DNA of 50,985 nt from Deltaproteobacteria bacterium (GTDB lineage Bacteria; Desulfobacterota; Syntrophia; Syntrophales; Smithellaceae), in assembly GCA_012729055.1 (NCBI GenBank), contig JAAYDW010000084.1, positions 1 through 50,985 of the forward strand, written 5' to 3'. Made by a program: the position numbers and the translations under genes. This document shows, one piece after another, positions 31,398 to 39,556 of the stretch (position 1 is the first letter of the stretch; every line of letters begins with the position of its first letter). Under the pieces are notes generated by a model, which was given only the letters and a program-made list of their open reading frames with translations, did not search any database and had not been told where the DNA came from.

Positions 31398-32735
31398 ATG
31401 AGCAAAGACACATCAAAGTCTCAACAAGCATGGCGCTTCATCCGCCAGGACATCTGGCGCATCCGCCGCACCAGTCTTCCCCCCGGCAAATCCTTTATCC
31501 TCAAACTGGCGCGGGTGCTGATTCTCTCCATCCGCGGCTTTGACGAAGACAAGTGCCAGCTGCGCGCTTCGGCCCTCACCTTTTACTCGCTCATTTCCAT
31601 CGTTCCCGTTGCGGCGATGGCCTTCGGCATCGCCAAGGGATTCGGCTTCGAAAAGCTGCTGGAAGCGCAGATGAAGAGCAAACTGGCCGGCCACGAAGAC
31701 GTTCTGGACAAGGTTATGGAATTTTCGAACGCGCTTCTGGCCAACACGCAGGGCGGACTGATCGCCGGCGTCGGGCTCATCGTGCTGTTCTGGGCCGTTC
31801 TGAAGGTCCTGGGACAAATTGAGGAGTCGTTCAACGATATCTGGGGGGTCAAGGAAAAGCGCTCCCTGGGCCGGATGTTCGGCGACTACCTGTCGCTCAT
31901 GCTTATCTGCCCGGTGCTGCTTATCCTTTCCGGCAGCGTGACGGTGTTTGTCACCACGCAGGTCAATCTGCTTCTGGAGAAATTCACGATTCTGGGAGGC
32001 TTCGCTCCGCTCATTTTCTGGTTGCTCACGCTTTTGCCCTACACGCTCATGTGGGGCCTCTTTACCTTCCTGTACCTGTTCATGCCCAACACGAAAGTGC
32101 GCTTCTCGTCCGGTCTTCTGGCGGGAATCATCGCCGGCACCACATTTCAAATCCTTCAGTGGGCGTACATCACGTTTCAAATCGGCGCCGTCAAGTACAA
32201 CGCCATTTACGGCAGCTTTGCCGCGCTGCCGCTGTTTCTGGTCTGGCTGCAGCTGAGCTGGCTGATCGTCCTGTACGGCGCGGAGCTGGCCTTTGCCCAT
32301 CAGAACGAAGACACGTACGAATTCGAGCCGGACGCGCTCCAGGCCAGCCATCGGCTCCGGATGCTGCTCGCCCTCCGGATCACGCAGGACCTGATCCGGC
32401 GGTTTGCCGCGGGTGAAAAGCCGGCGACGGCCGGCGAGATTTCGACCCGGCTGGAAATCCCGATCCGTTTCGTCAACGACATCCTTTTTGAACTGGTCCG
32501 CAGCCGGATTCTGTCCCCGGCCGTCGTCCCGGAAAACGGCGAGCGCGCCTATCAGCCGGCCCGCGACATCGACTCCCTCACGATCCGCTTTGTTCTGGAC
32601 GCGCTGGAGGAGAGAGGGACCAACCGCCTGCCTTTCACCGACGGTCCCGAATTCGCCGCTTTGTCGGCCCGCCTGGAATCGTTCGAAAAGGCGATGCGGG
32701 AGCTGCCCGACAATAAACCGCTCGGAGACGCGTAA
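31398..32735 (+). CDS. YihY/virulence factor BrkB family membrane protein with C-terminal winged-helix-like region
   Basis: A 445-residue protein. Residues about 45-300 hold the six-helix YihY core: LRASALTFYSLISIVPVAAM, QGGLIAGVGLIVLFWAVLKV, YLSLMLICPVLLILSGS, PLIFWLLTLLPYTLMWG, and WLQLSWLIVLYGAELAFA. The charged IEESFNDIWGV loop is typical. The cytoplasmic C-terminus (about 315-400) contains ITQDLIRRFAAGEKPATAGE and LEIPIRFVNDILFELVRSR, which look like a winged helix. Early annotation as ribonuclease BN was wrong for this family, and the transported substrate or role is unresolved. ATG 31398 has GGGGA upstream. Confidence 0.87.
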   Translation: MSKDTSKSQQAWRFIRQDIWRIRRTSLPPGKSFILKLARVLILSIRGFDEDKCQLRASALTFYSLISIVPVAAMAFGIAKGFGFEKLLEAQMKSKLAGHEDVLDKVMEFSNALLANTQGGLIAGVGLIVLFWAVLKVLGQIEESFNDIWGVKEKRSLGRMFGDYLSLMLICPVLLILSGSVTVFVTTQVNLLLEKFTILGGFAPLIFWLLTLLPYTLMWGLFTFLYLFMPNTKVRFSSGLLAGIIAGTTFQILQWAYITFQIGAVKYNAIYGSFAALPLFLVWLQLSWLIVLYGAELAFAHQNEDTYEFEPDALQASHRLRMLLALRITQDLIRRFAAGEKPATAGEISTRLEIPIRFVNDILFELVRSRILSPAVVPENGERAYQPARDIDSLTIRFVLDALEERGTNRLPFTDGPEFAALSARLESFEKAMRELPDNKPLGDA

Positions 32736-32743
32736 AGGAAAAA

Positions 32744-33421
32744 TCAAGCGTGGTCCAGGGTTTCAAGCCCCGGCAGGGCCGTCTTTCTTTCCAGGCGCCG
32801 CGCAGCGGCGACAATGACGGATACGAGCGCCAGATAAACCAGCCCGGCGGCGACATAGGTTTTTAAAAACTGAAAGTTCGTGGAAGCGATTTCCTGCATC
32901 TGGGCAAAAAAATCGGGATACTGAATCAGAAAGGCCACGGACGTGTCCTTGAGATTCTGAATGACCTGGTTGGTGAGCGACGGCACGGACAATCTTAGCG
33001 TCTGGGGCAGAATGATCAGACGGAAAGTCTGGCCAAACCGGAAGCCCTGCGCGCGGGCGGCTTCGATCTGCGTCTTGTCCAACCCGTTGTAGGCGGTCAT
33101 CAGGTAGCGCGCGTTGTAAGCGGATACATTGAGCGTGAAGCCGATGACGGCCACTGCAAACGCCGAAAGCCGGATGCCCAACTGCGGGAGACCGTAATAC
33201 ATCAGGAACAGATGCACCAGCAGGGGCGTTCCGATGAAAAAGGAGATGTAGCGCTCCGTTCCCCAGCGCAAAAGCCGGTTTTTGCCGAGCGTCAGATAAA
33301 ACACGCCGATCCCGCCCGCCAGGCCCGCAATCGACATGACCGCCATGAGCAGGAGCGTATTTTTAAGCCCCGCCAGAATTTGCGGAGAATAATGGATCAG
33401 ATCTTGAAGAAAAGCGTCCAT
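32744..33421 (-). CDS. Polar amino-acid ABC transporter permease
   Basis: A 225-residue HisM/GlnP-type permease with about five transmembrane helices. The EAA loop, which docks to the ATPase, is visible as IEAARAQGFRFGQTFRLIIL with PQTLRLSVPSLTNQ following. It is the last gene of the operon: binding protein, permease, ATPase, permease. It lies 7 bases after the ATPase gene and is convergent with the YihY-family gene 8 bases away. Confidence 0.92.
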   Translation of the reverse strand: MDAFLQDLIHYSPQILAGLKNTLLLMAVMSIAGLAGGIGVFYLTLGKNRLLRWGTERYISFFIGTPLLVHLFLMYYGLPQLGIRLSAFAVAVIGFTLNVSAYNARYLMTAYNGLDKTQIEAARAQGFRFGQTFRLIILPQTLRLSVPSLTNQVIQNLKDTSVAFLIQYPDFFAQMQEIASTNFQFLKTYVAAGLVYLALVSVIVAAARRLERKTALPGLETLDHA

Positions 33422-33428
33422 AAGGATT

Positions 33429-34166
33429 TCACCGGTGGTCGATCACGCTTAAGTAAAACTGCCGGATGCGCGGATCGTCATGTTCATAAAAGAGCCGTTC
33501 GGCAATGTCCTCCGCCACAATGACGCCTTCGTGCATAAAAACGATGCTGTCGGAGATGTACTTCGCCAGAAAGGGATCGTGCGTGACGCAAAACATGGTG
33601 ATGTTGTCCAGGTACAGCTTGTTGATGACGGTCACCACTTCCCGCGACATCTGCGGATCGAGGGCGGAGGTCGGTTCGTCCAGAAAGAGCACCGCCGGGT
33701 CCATTGCCAGCGCGCGGACGATGGCCGCCCGCTGCTTCTGCCCGCCGGACAGATGCGCGGGATATTTCTTCCGGTGCTCGAACATCCCCACGCGCTCCAG
33801 TTCGAAAGCGGCTTTTTCCCGGGCCGCCGCCGTCTTCATTTTCCTGATCTTGCGCAGCCCCAGGGTGATGTTTTCCTCCACCGTCAAATGCGTGTACAGG
33901 GCAAAATGCTGAAATACGAAGCCGATGTCCTGGCGCAGCCGGTGAATGTCCACGCCCGGCCGGGTGATGTCTTCCCCCTTGAAAATGATCCGCCCCGACG
34001 TGGGGGCCACAAGGAGGTTCAAACATTTGAGCAGCGTGGACTTGCCGCATCCCGACGCGCCCATCACAACCTTGGACTGGCCTTCGGAAAGTAACACGTT
34101 AACGCCTTTGAGCACTTCCTTGCCGTCAAATCGTTTGACCAGATCCTGAACTTCAATGAGAGCCAT
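33429..34166 (-). CDS. Polar amino-acid ABC transporter ATP-binding protein
   Basis: A 245-residue ATPase with Walker A GASGCGKST, Q-loop FVFQHFALYTHL, signature LSGGQKQRAAIVRAL, Walker B VLFLDEPTSALDP and switch His in CVTHD. Such subunits energise import of amino acids such as histidine, glutamine or arginine. It sits between the two permease genes, as in classical his/gln operons. Confidence 0.94.
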   Translation of the reverse strand: MALIEVQDLVKRFDGKEVLKGVNVLLSEGQSKVVMGASGCGKSTLLKCLNLLVAPTSGRIIFKGEDITRPGVDIHRLRQDIGFVFQHFALYTHLTVEENITLGLRKIRKMKTAAAREKAAFELERVGMFEHRKKYPAHLSGGQKQRAAIVRALAMDPAVLFLDEPTSALDPQMSREVVTVINKLYLDNITMFCVTHDPFLAKYISDSIVFMHEGVIVAEDIAERLFYEHDDPRIRQFYLSVIDHR

Positions 34167-34181
34167 GGGCGGTCCTTTTTT

Positions 34182-34835
34182 TCATTCTCCGGCCAGTCCG
34201 GGAATACGGAATCTTTTTTCCAGCGTTTCAAACGAAACCACGAACACCTTGTAGATCAGATAATAGAGAATGCCGACGGCCAGGTAGATTTCCAGCCCCC
34301 GGAGCGTCAGGGCGGCCAGACTCATGGCCTCCTTCATGATTTCGGGAATGCCGACGGTATAGGCAAACGGCGTGTATTTCAGGATGGATGTAAACTCGTT
34401 GGTCATGCCGGGCACGGCCATGCGGAACATCTGCGGCCAGATGACATACAGAAAAATCTGCACCCGCTTCATGCCCATGGCTTCGGCGGCGGTAATTTCG
34501 TCCCGACTGACGGCGGCCATCGCTCCCCGGAAGATTTCCGCCAGATACGCGCCGGAAACGAGCCCCAGGCAGAGAACCATGGAGAAAAAAGGGGGAATCC
34601 GGATGCCCATTCCGGGCAGGCCGAAAAAAACGATGAACAAAAGGACCAGCACGGGAATGCTGCGGAACACGTAAGTATAGGCAGCCAGGAGCAGCCGGAC
34701 CGTTTTCCATCTCACCAGGCTTAAGACGGCAAGCAGCAATCCTACCGCCAGGCCGGCGCCGATGCTGGCCAGCGTCACCAGAACCGTGTATCCGGCGCCC
34801 TTGACCAGGATGAGCAAAATATTCCAGAAAGTCAT
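34182..34835 (-). CDS. Polar amino-acid ABC transporter permease
   Basis: A 217-residue HisM/GlnP-type permease, first of the two in the operon. It opens with a long hydrophobic helix (ILLILVKGAGYTVLVTLASI) and has the EAA motif ITAAEAMGMKRVQIFLYVIW followed by PQMFRMAVPGMTNE. It forms a heterodimeric pore with the permease at 32744. It follows the binding-protein gene by 19 bases. Confidence 0.92.
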   Translation of the reverse strand: MTFWNILLILVKGAGYTVLVTLASIGAGLAVGLLLAVLSLVRWKTVRLLLAAYTYVFRSIPVLVLLFIVFFGLPGMGIRIPPFFSMVLCLGLVSGAYLAEIFRGAMAAVSRDEITAAEAMGMKRVQIFLYVIWPQMFRMAVPGMTNEFTSILKYTPFAYTVGIPEIMKEAMSLAALTLRGLEIYLAVGILYYLIYKVFVVSFETLEKRFRIPGLAGE

Positions 34836-34854
34836 CTGTTCGGCGGGCGCCCTT

Positions 34855-35604
34855 CTAGTTCATCCACTTGTTGACGATGGCCTTGAGTTTGTCCGGTCCC
34901 AGTTCGGCAAGATAGCGGTCGAAGTCATCGCGCAGCGGCGATCCTTTGGGAAAGGCGAAGCCGAACATGTCGAAGCCGGTAAAGACGTAGCTGTCCTGTA
35001 TGTCCATTTTCTTTCTGTACACCGAGGCCACCGACCCGTCCAGAAAAGCCAGATCCAGGTTGCCGTTTTTCAGATCGGCCAGCACTTCATTGTACGTCGG
35101 ATACATCTTGACGTCACTGAGCTTGTAAACGCCCTGCGGCTCCAGCTTGTTTTTGATAAAGTCGCTGTACGCCATGCCGCGCGGATAGCCGATGGAATAT
35201 TTCTTGAGTTCGGAAAGATCTTTGATAACGAGATTTCTTTTTTTCAGACTCACCAGATTCCAGGTGTTGTCCATGTAGGGTTTGGAAAAATCCATCACTT
35301 CTTTGCGCTTGTCGGTGATCGAAATCGCCGAAAACGCCACGTCCGCCTGCTTGCCGATCACCGCGCCCAGCATGCCCTGCCAGTCGTAGGAGGTGATGCT
35401 GTACCGGCGGTTTCGGGCCTGGCAAAAGCCTTCAAATATTTCCAGGTCCATGCCCAGGTGCTTTCCGTTTTCCTCATACAGATTGGGCGGCGACGTCGGA
35501 CACACGGCCACCTTGATCACGGAGGCTTCCTCGTTTTTGCTGCAACCGGAAAACATCAGGGGCAAAAGACAAAACAGGCAAACAAGGAGTGCGATTTTTT
35601 TCAT
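34855..35604 (-). CDS. Amino-acid ABC transporter solute-binding lipoprotein
   Basis: A 249-residue SBP_bac_3 protein. The lipobox is MFSGC (C21), so it is anchored to the membrane. The fold is seen in IKVAVCPTSPPNLYEENGKH, LGMDLEIFEGFCQ, DVAFSAISITDKRKE and FSKPYMDNTW. It binds a polar amino acid and delivers it to the downstream permeases. It is the first gene of the operon and lies directly behind a consensus sigma-70 promoter. Confidence 0.93.
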   Translation of the reverse strand: MKKIALLVCLFCLLPLMFSGCSKNEEASVIKVAVCPTSPPNLYEENGKHLGMDLEIFEGFCQARNRRYSITSYDWQGMLGAVIGKQADVAFSAISITDKRKEVMDFSKPYMDNTWNLVSLKKRNLVIKDLSELKKYSIGYPRGMAYSDFIKNKLEPQGVYKLSDVKMYPTYNEVLADLKNGNLDLAFLDGSVASVYRKKMDIQDSYVFTGFDMFGFAFPKGSPLRDDFDRYLAELGPDKLKAIVNKWMN

Positions 35605-35658
35605 AAGGCGTCCTTTTCCTTTCGTCAGTGTGGAAATTCTTCGAACGAATGCGGCGCG

Positions 35659-35687
35659 ATTATAGGAAGATCGCCCGGCGGTGTCAA
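35659..35687 (-). promoter_or_regulatory. Consensus sigma-70 promoter of the amino-acid ABC operon
   Basis: Minus strand TTGACA (35687-35682), 17-base spacer, TATAAT (35664-35659): both hexamers match consensus exactly, 54 bases before the start of the binding-protein gene. Confidence 0.85.
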
Positions 35688-35782
35688 TGGATTTGTGAAA
35701 AATTAAGAGATACCGCCACGGGCGTTAGATCGGGGAAGCCGCCGTGAAAAAGCCGGAAATGTTTTTATCAAAGCCGACCCGG

Positions 35783-36862
35783 TCAGGCTTCGGACTTTCC
35801 CCGGCTGAAAAGCTTCAGCATGAGCCCCAGATCGCCTGTGACCCGATACTTGCCGTCCATTATCATCTGCGCGCCGTCCGCCTTGCGCGTGAGAATATCC
35901 ATCCACACCTCGAAAGGCGTTTCGATCACCAGCGTGGGCTCGTCGCAACTGCCCGCGCACGGGCTCACCCGGCCGCCCGCTACGGCAAAGTAGCACTCGC
36001 CCGGCGCCGCGCCGGAAAATTTAAACTGCACGAATACCTTCCGGTCGCCCGCCGCCTTGGCGTTGATGGCGTAGGTAAACATCAGCAGGAAGTCTTCGAT
36101 ATTGCGCGGCCGCGGCATCATCTTGCGCTCATCGAACTGTTTGGGCGTTACTTTCTCGTCGATGCAGGTCTGCCAGTACATGTCGCCCATCTGATCGAAG
36201 AGCTTGGGGCTGCCCAGCGATTGCTCGATCTGCGCAAGCGTCTCCGGCGCGATGGCCGACGTCCGGACCAGTTCGCGCCCCGCCTGCTTCGTGGCCTCCA
36301 GAATAACTCTGGCGCGGCCCGCCAGAAAGGGGCTCGCGAGCAGGGACGCGCCGGCGCGGCAGATGACCGCGAGCGTCCGCACGTCGGGATGCCGCGTGCG
36401 GGCCTGAAACTCCCGCAGCGCGTCGAATTCCGCAACATCGGGAAATCCGCAGACGGACAGCAGAACGTTCGCCGGAATACGGGTGCGGACCGGATGATAC
36501 GTATTGCCGTTTTCGTCCTGTTTGAAAAAGGGCAAAATGGCCGGCAGCGTTCGCTCCATGAAAGTGGCCAGCGCGGCGTTGATGGTGTGATAGTAAAGCG
36601 GCGTGGCGTAAACGACCAGATCGCAGGCCAGCCACTTGGGGAAAAGCTCGCGGCTCATGTCGTCTTTGTGAACGCAGATTCCCGGGGTTTTCGTCCAGCA
36701 GGCAAAGCAGCCGATGCAGTATTTGATTTTTTTCTCGCGCAGAGCGACGACCTCGACTGCGGCGCCTTCTTCGCGCAGACCTTCGACGAGGCTTTTGAGC
36801 ATCATCGCCGTGTAGCTTTCCGCATCGCTGCGGGGGCTGGAATTGATGGCCAGTACGTTCAT
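35783..36862 (-). CDS. Flavodoxin-fold NAD(P)H-dependent oxidoreductase fused to an SCP2-like domain
   Basis: A 359-residue two-domain protein. Residues 1-190 form a flavodoxin-like FMN domain (MNVLAINSSPRSDAESYTAM is the phosphate-binding start) with a compact cysteine motif C49-x2-C52-x2-C55-x7-C63, as in iron-sulfur flavoproteins, plus YATPLYYHTINAAL. Residues about 260-355 resemble the SCP2 sterol-carrier fold (EPTLVIETPFEVWMDILTRK, MDGKYRVTGDLGLMLKLF). SCP2 domains bind lipids or acyl groups, so the protein may reduce a hydrophobic substrate. ATG 36862 has AAGGAG upstream; the longer frame to 36940 is unlikely. Confidence 0.85.
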   Translation of the reverse strand: MNVLAINSSPRSDAESYTAMMLKSLVEGLREEGAAVEVVALREKKIKYCIGCFACWTKTPGICVHKDDMSRELFPKWLACDLVVYATPLYYHTINAALATFMERTLPAILPFFKQDENGNTYHPVRTRIPANVLLSVCGFPDVAEFDALREFQARTRHPDVRTLAVICRAGASLLASPFLAGRARVILEATKQAGRELVRTSAIAPETLAQIEQSLGSPKLFDQMGDMYWQTCIDEKVTPKQFDERKMMPRPRNIEDFLLMFTYAINAKAAGDRKVFVQFKFSGAAPGECYFAVAGGRVSPCAGSCDEPTLVIETPFEVWMDILTRKADGAQMIMDGKYRVTGDLGLMLKLFSRGKSEA

Positions 36863-36995
36863 AAAAACTCCTTTTTTGAAGAATTTGCAAAGAACGCGGC
36901 GACGAACCGTTTCGTTCTTCTTTGTGAACAGGGAAAGCATCCGGCCGCAGACATCCGCTTCTCGCGGCAGAGTATAGGGAGATTCGCTTCCGCCG

Positions 36996-38804
36996 TCAAG
37001 CGCCTCTTCCCGGCCGCCCCGGTGTCCAGCGTTCGCTTCCGTCCGGATTTGTCCGGCCCGAATCCGCCTTCGGCAAAGCCAGATAGCGCTCCACCGCCTG
37101 CTCGATGGTCGGAAAAAAACTATCCACGCCGATCCGATTGAAAAGACCGTAGCGCTTCAGCGAATCCTTCACCGGATCTTTCATTTCCGCGAAAACCAGA
37201 TCCATCCCCGCCTGGTGCAGCGACTCGTCGAGCAAGGCGAGCATGTCGGCCGCGGTGACATCCACATCGGTGATCGGCTCGGCCGTCACCACCACCCACC
37301 GGGTGGGCGTCGGCGCATCCGCCACGGCGGTTTGCACCTGCTGCCGGAACGTCTCGGCGTTGGCAAAGAACAGCGGCGCATCCCAGCGGAAAAGCACCAG
37401 GCCGTCGATGAGCGTCGCGTCGGGATAGCGGGAAATGTCGTGGTAGCTTCGGAGACTGTCCACGTAGCCGAGAACTGCGTCGTAGGGCCGCCAGGCGCGC
37501 CAGATGAAGGCCAGGAGCGCGAGGCCCACGGCGATGAAAATCCCCTGAATGACGCCCAGGAGCGCCACGCCCAGAAAACAGGCCAAAGACAGGACGAACT
37601 CGCCCGGGCGCAGACGGTAAAGGCGAAAGACACCGCGAATTTCCACCAGACTCACACAGGCGGCGATGACGACGGCGCCGAGCGCCGCCTGGGGAAGATT
37701 TCTGAGCAAAGCGGGCGCAAAGACGAGCAAAAGCGCGATGCAGGAGGCGCCGACCACGCCCGCGATCTGCGTCCGGGCGCCGGCCGCCTCGGCCACCGGC
37801 GTGCGCGAGGCGCTGCTGGTTACGGGAAATCCCTGGAAAAAGCCGGCCGCGACATTGGCCGCGCCGAGCGCGATGATTTCCTGATTGCTGTTCACCGTGT
37901 CGCCCGTCCGGTGGGCGAACGTCCGGGAAAGCGCGCTCATGTCGGCAAAGGACACCAGCGCGATCGCCACGGCGGCCGCGCACAGGTCGCGCCACTCGGC
38001 CGGCGCGAGAGCCGGCAGTTCAAACCGGGGCAGACCCTGCGGCAGGGGGCCGATCACGGCGACGCCGGCCGCGGCGGACAGATCCAGTGCGGAAACGACA
38101 AGCGTCGAGCCGGCCACGGCCAAAAGAACACCGGGAATCCGGTTTCCGCAGCGCCGGCAAAGAAGAATCACCGCCAGGCAGGCGATACCGATCAGACAGG
38201 GGGCCGGACGGACCTCCCCGCCCCGGATTCCTCCGAGCAGGCCGCCCGCTTCCGCAAGAAAATTGTTTCCGCCCGCGGAAAAGCCCAGCACCTTGGGCAA
38301 CTGGCCGACGAGGACCGTGAGCGCGATGCCGTTGAGATAGCCGTAGCGGATGGGCTTGGATAAGAGGTCCGTGATGAAGCCGAAGCGGGCGAGCCCCGCC
38401 GCGATGCACAGTCCGCCGGACAAAACGGCCAGCGCGGATGCAAGCGCCACGGCCCGGTCCGGATGGCCCGCCGCCAGCGGCAGGATCGTCGCGGCAATCA
38501 GCCCGGCGAGCGCCGAGTCGGGCCCCAGGACGAGAATGCGGCTCGGTCCGAAAACGGCATAAACCAAAAGCGGCACGATGGTGGCGTAAAGGCCGTAAAT
38601 GGCGGGCAGCCCCGCCGCCTGGGCATAGCCCATGCCGACCGGCACCAGGATTGCCGTCAGCGCCAGGCCGGCGCCGATGTCCCGGATCAGCCGGCCGCTC
38701 CGATAATTTTTCAGGGTTTCCAGCAGGGGAAGCCAGCGCCCGATGCCGCGGGGCCGCGGGCGCTTGAGCAAAGAATCGGCCGAAGGAAGTTGTTGCGTCG
38801 CCAA
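36996..38804 (-). CDS. SulP-family anion transporter with STAS domain
   Basis: A 602-residue membrane protein. The SulP signature region is GLALTAILVPVGMGYAQAAG followed by GLYATIVPLLVYAVFGPSR. About twelve transmembrane segments span residues 40-440. The cytoplasmic C-terminal STAS domain (about 455-575) includes DGLVLFRWDAPLFFANAETF and ITDVDVTAADMLALLDESLH. SulP proteins import sulfate, bicarbonate or dicarboxylates; the substrate cannot be read from sequence alone. A sigma-70 promoter lies 33 bases upstream. Confidence 0.92.
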   Translation of the reverse strand: MATQQLPSADSLLKRPRPRGIGRWLPLLETLKNYRSGRLIRDIGAGLALTAILVPVGMGYAQAAGLPAIYGLYATIVPLLVYAVFGPSRILVLGPDSALAGLIAATILPLAAGHPDRAVALASALAVLSGGLCIAAGLARFGFITDLLSKPIRYGYLNGIALTVLVGQLPKVLGFSAGGNNFLAEAGGLLGGIRGGEVRPAPCLIGIACLAVILLCRRCGNRIPGVLLAVAGSTLVVSALDLSAAAGVAVIGPLPQGLPRFELPALAPAEWRDLCAAAVAIALVSFADMSALSRTFAHRTGDTVNSNQEIIALGAANVAAGFFQGFPVTSSASRTPVAEAAGARTQIAGVVGASCIALLLVFAPALLRNLPQAALGAVVIAACVSLVEIRGVFRLYRLRPGEFVLSLACFLGVALLGVIQGIFIAVGLALLAFIWRAWRPYDAVLGYVDSLRSYHDISRYPDATLIDGLVLFRWDAPLFFANAETFRQQVQTAVADAPTPTRWVVVTAEPITDVDVTAADMLALLDESLHQAGMDLVFAEMKDPVKDSLKRYGLFNRIGVDSFFPTIEQAVERYLALPKADSGRTNPDGSERWTPGRPGRGA

Positions 38805-38836
38805 ACCTTAACCTCGCAGGAGCGTCAGATGCGTGT

Positions 38837-38865
38837 GTTATAATCGCCGGGCGGACTTTTTACAA
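38837..38865 (-). promoter_or_regulatory. Sigma-70 promoter for the SulP gene
   Basis: Minus strand TTGTAA (38865-38860), 17-base spacer, TATAAC (38842-38837). Confidence 0.6.
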
Positions 38866-38907
38866 GATGCGTTTTGAATCGTCGTGTTCGCGTGTTCAGA
38901 TTCCCGC

Positions 38908-38946
38908 GTTGAATAGTCGTGTTGAATAGTCGTGTTGAATAGTCGT
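38908..38946. repeat. Three perfect tandem copies of a 13-bp unit
   Basis: GTTGAATAGTCGT is repeated at 38908, 38921 and 38934 without any mismatch. The last base overlaps the -35 hexamer of the following promoter. Similar but diverged words (TTGAATCGTCGTGTTC) occur just upstream. Confidence 0.9.
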
Positions 38947-38973
38947 TGACAACCCCGGTCTTCACTTTATAAT
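38946..38973 (+). promoter_or_regulatory. Consensus sigma-70 promoter for the universal stress protein
   Basis: TTGACA (38946-38951), 16-base spacer, TATAAT (38968-38973); both hexamers are exact. The start codon is 45 bases downstream. Confidence 0.82.
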
Positions 38974-39018
38974 GGTCTTGCGCGTCGGAGACTTCCCGAT
39001 GCGGAAAGGAGATTGCGC

Positions 39019-39468
39019 ATGATTTCAAAAATCCTCGTCCCAACGGACGGATCGAAGGCCTCCCGCAAGGCGGCCGCTTATGCGGTGGACCTCGCCCGGC
39101 AACTCGGCGCCGCCATTGTCGCCGTGAGCGTGATCGACAAGCGGCTGTTTCTGGGACAGACGGTTCCGGCGTCGAAAACCCCCAAAAACATGGAGGAGAC
39201 GGTGGAAGATTACCTCCGGGACGTCGCCGGCGGATACCTCGGGGAAATTCAGAAACTCTGCACCCGGCGCGGTGTGGACGTGAAGGCCGTGACCCGCATG
39301 GGGTATCCCGTCGAGGAAATTCTCGGAGAAGCCAGAAAGTCCAGGGCACACCTGATCGTCATGGGGTCGCGCGGCAGAAGCGCCCTGTCCGCAACCGTTC
39401 TGGGCAGCGTCTCCTACGGCGTACTCCACAACGGCAAGAGCATCCCCGTCCTGATCGTGAGAGGCTGA
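39019..39468 (+). CDS. Universal stress protein (UspA family)
   Basis: A 149-residue single-domain Usp. It opens with ISKILVPTDGSKASRKAAAY and ends with the ATP-binding loop IVMGSRGRSALSATVLGSVS, matching the G-x2-G-x9-G(S/T) pattern of nucleotide-binding Usp proteins. It likely acts as a cytoplasmic stress-signal protein. ATG 39019 has AAAGGAG upstream. A consensus promoter precedes it and no neighbour shares its transcript. Confidence 0.92.
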   Translation: MISKILVPTDGSKASRKAAAYAVDLARQLGAAIVAVSVIDKRLFLGQTVPASKTPKNMEETVEDYLRDVAGGYLGEIQKLCTRRGVDVKAVTRMGYPVEEILGEARKSRAHLIVMGSRGRSALSATVLGSVSYGVLHNGKSIPVLIVRG

Positions 39469-39556
39469 TGACCGCCCGCGGATAAACCTTTTTTACCGGC
39501 CAGAGACGTCGCTCCTGTTTTTGGAGACGGCTTGATCACGGCGCGGCGGCGCAAAA

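Noticed and set aside
31398-32735. Annotation of the YihY-family protein as ribonuclease BN
   Set aside because: The sequence is a multi-pass membrane protein without nuclease motifs; the old name came from a mistaken gene assignment.
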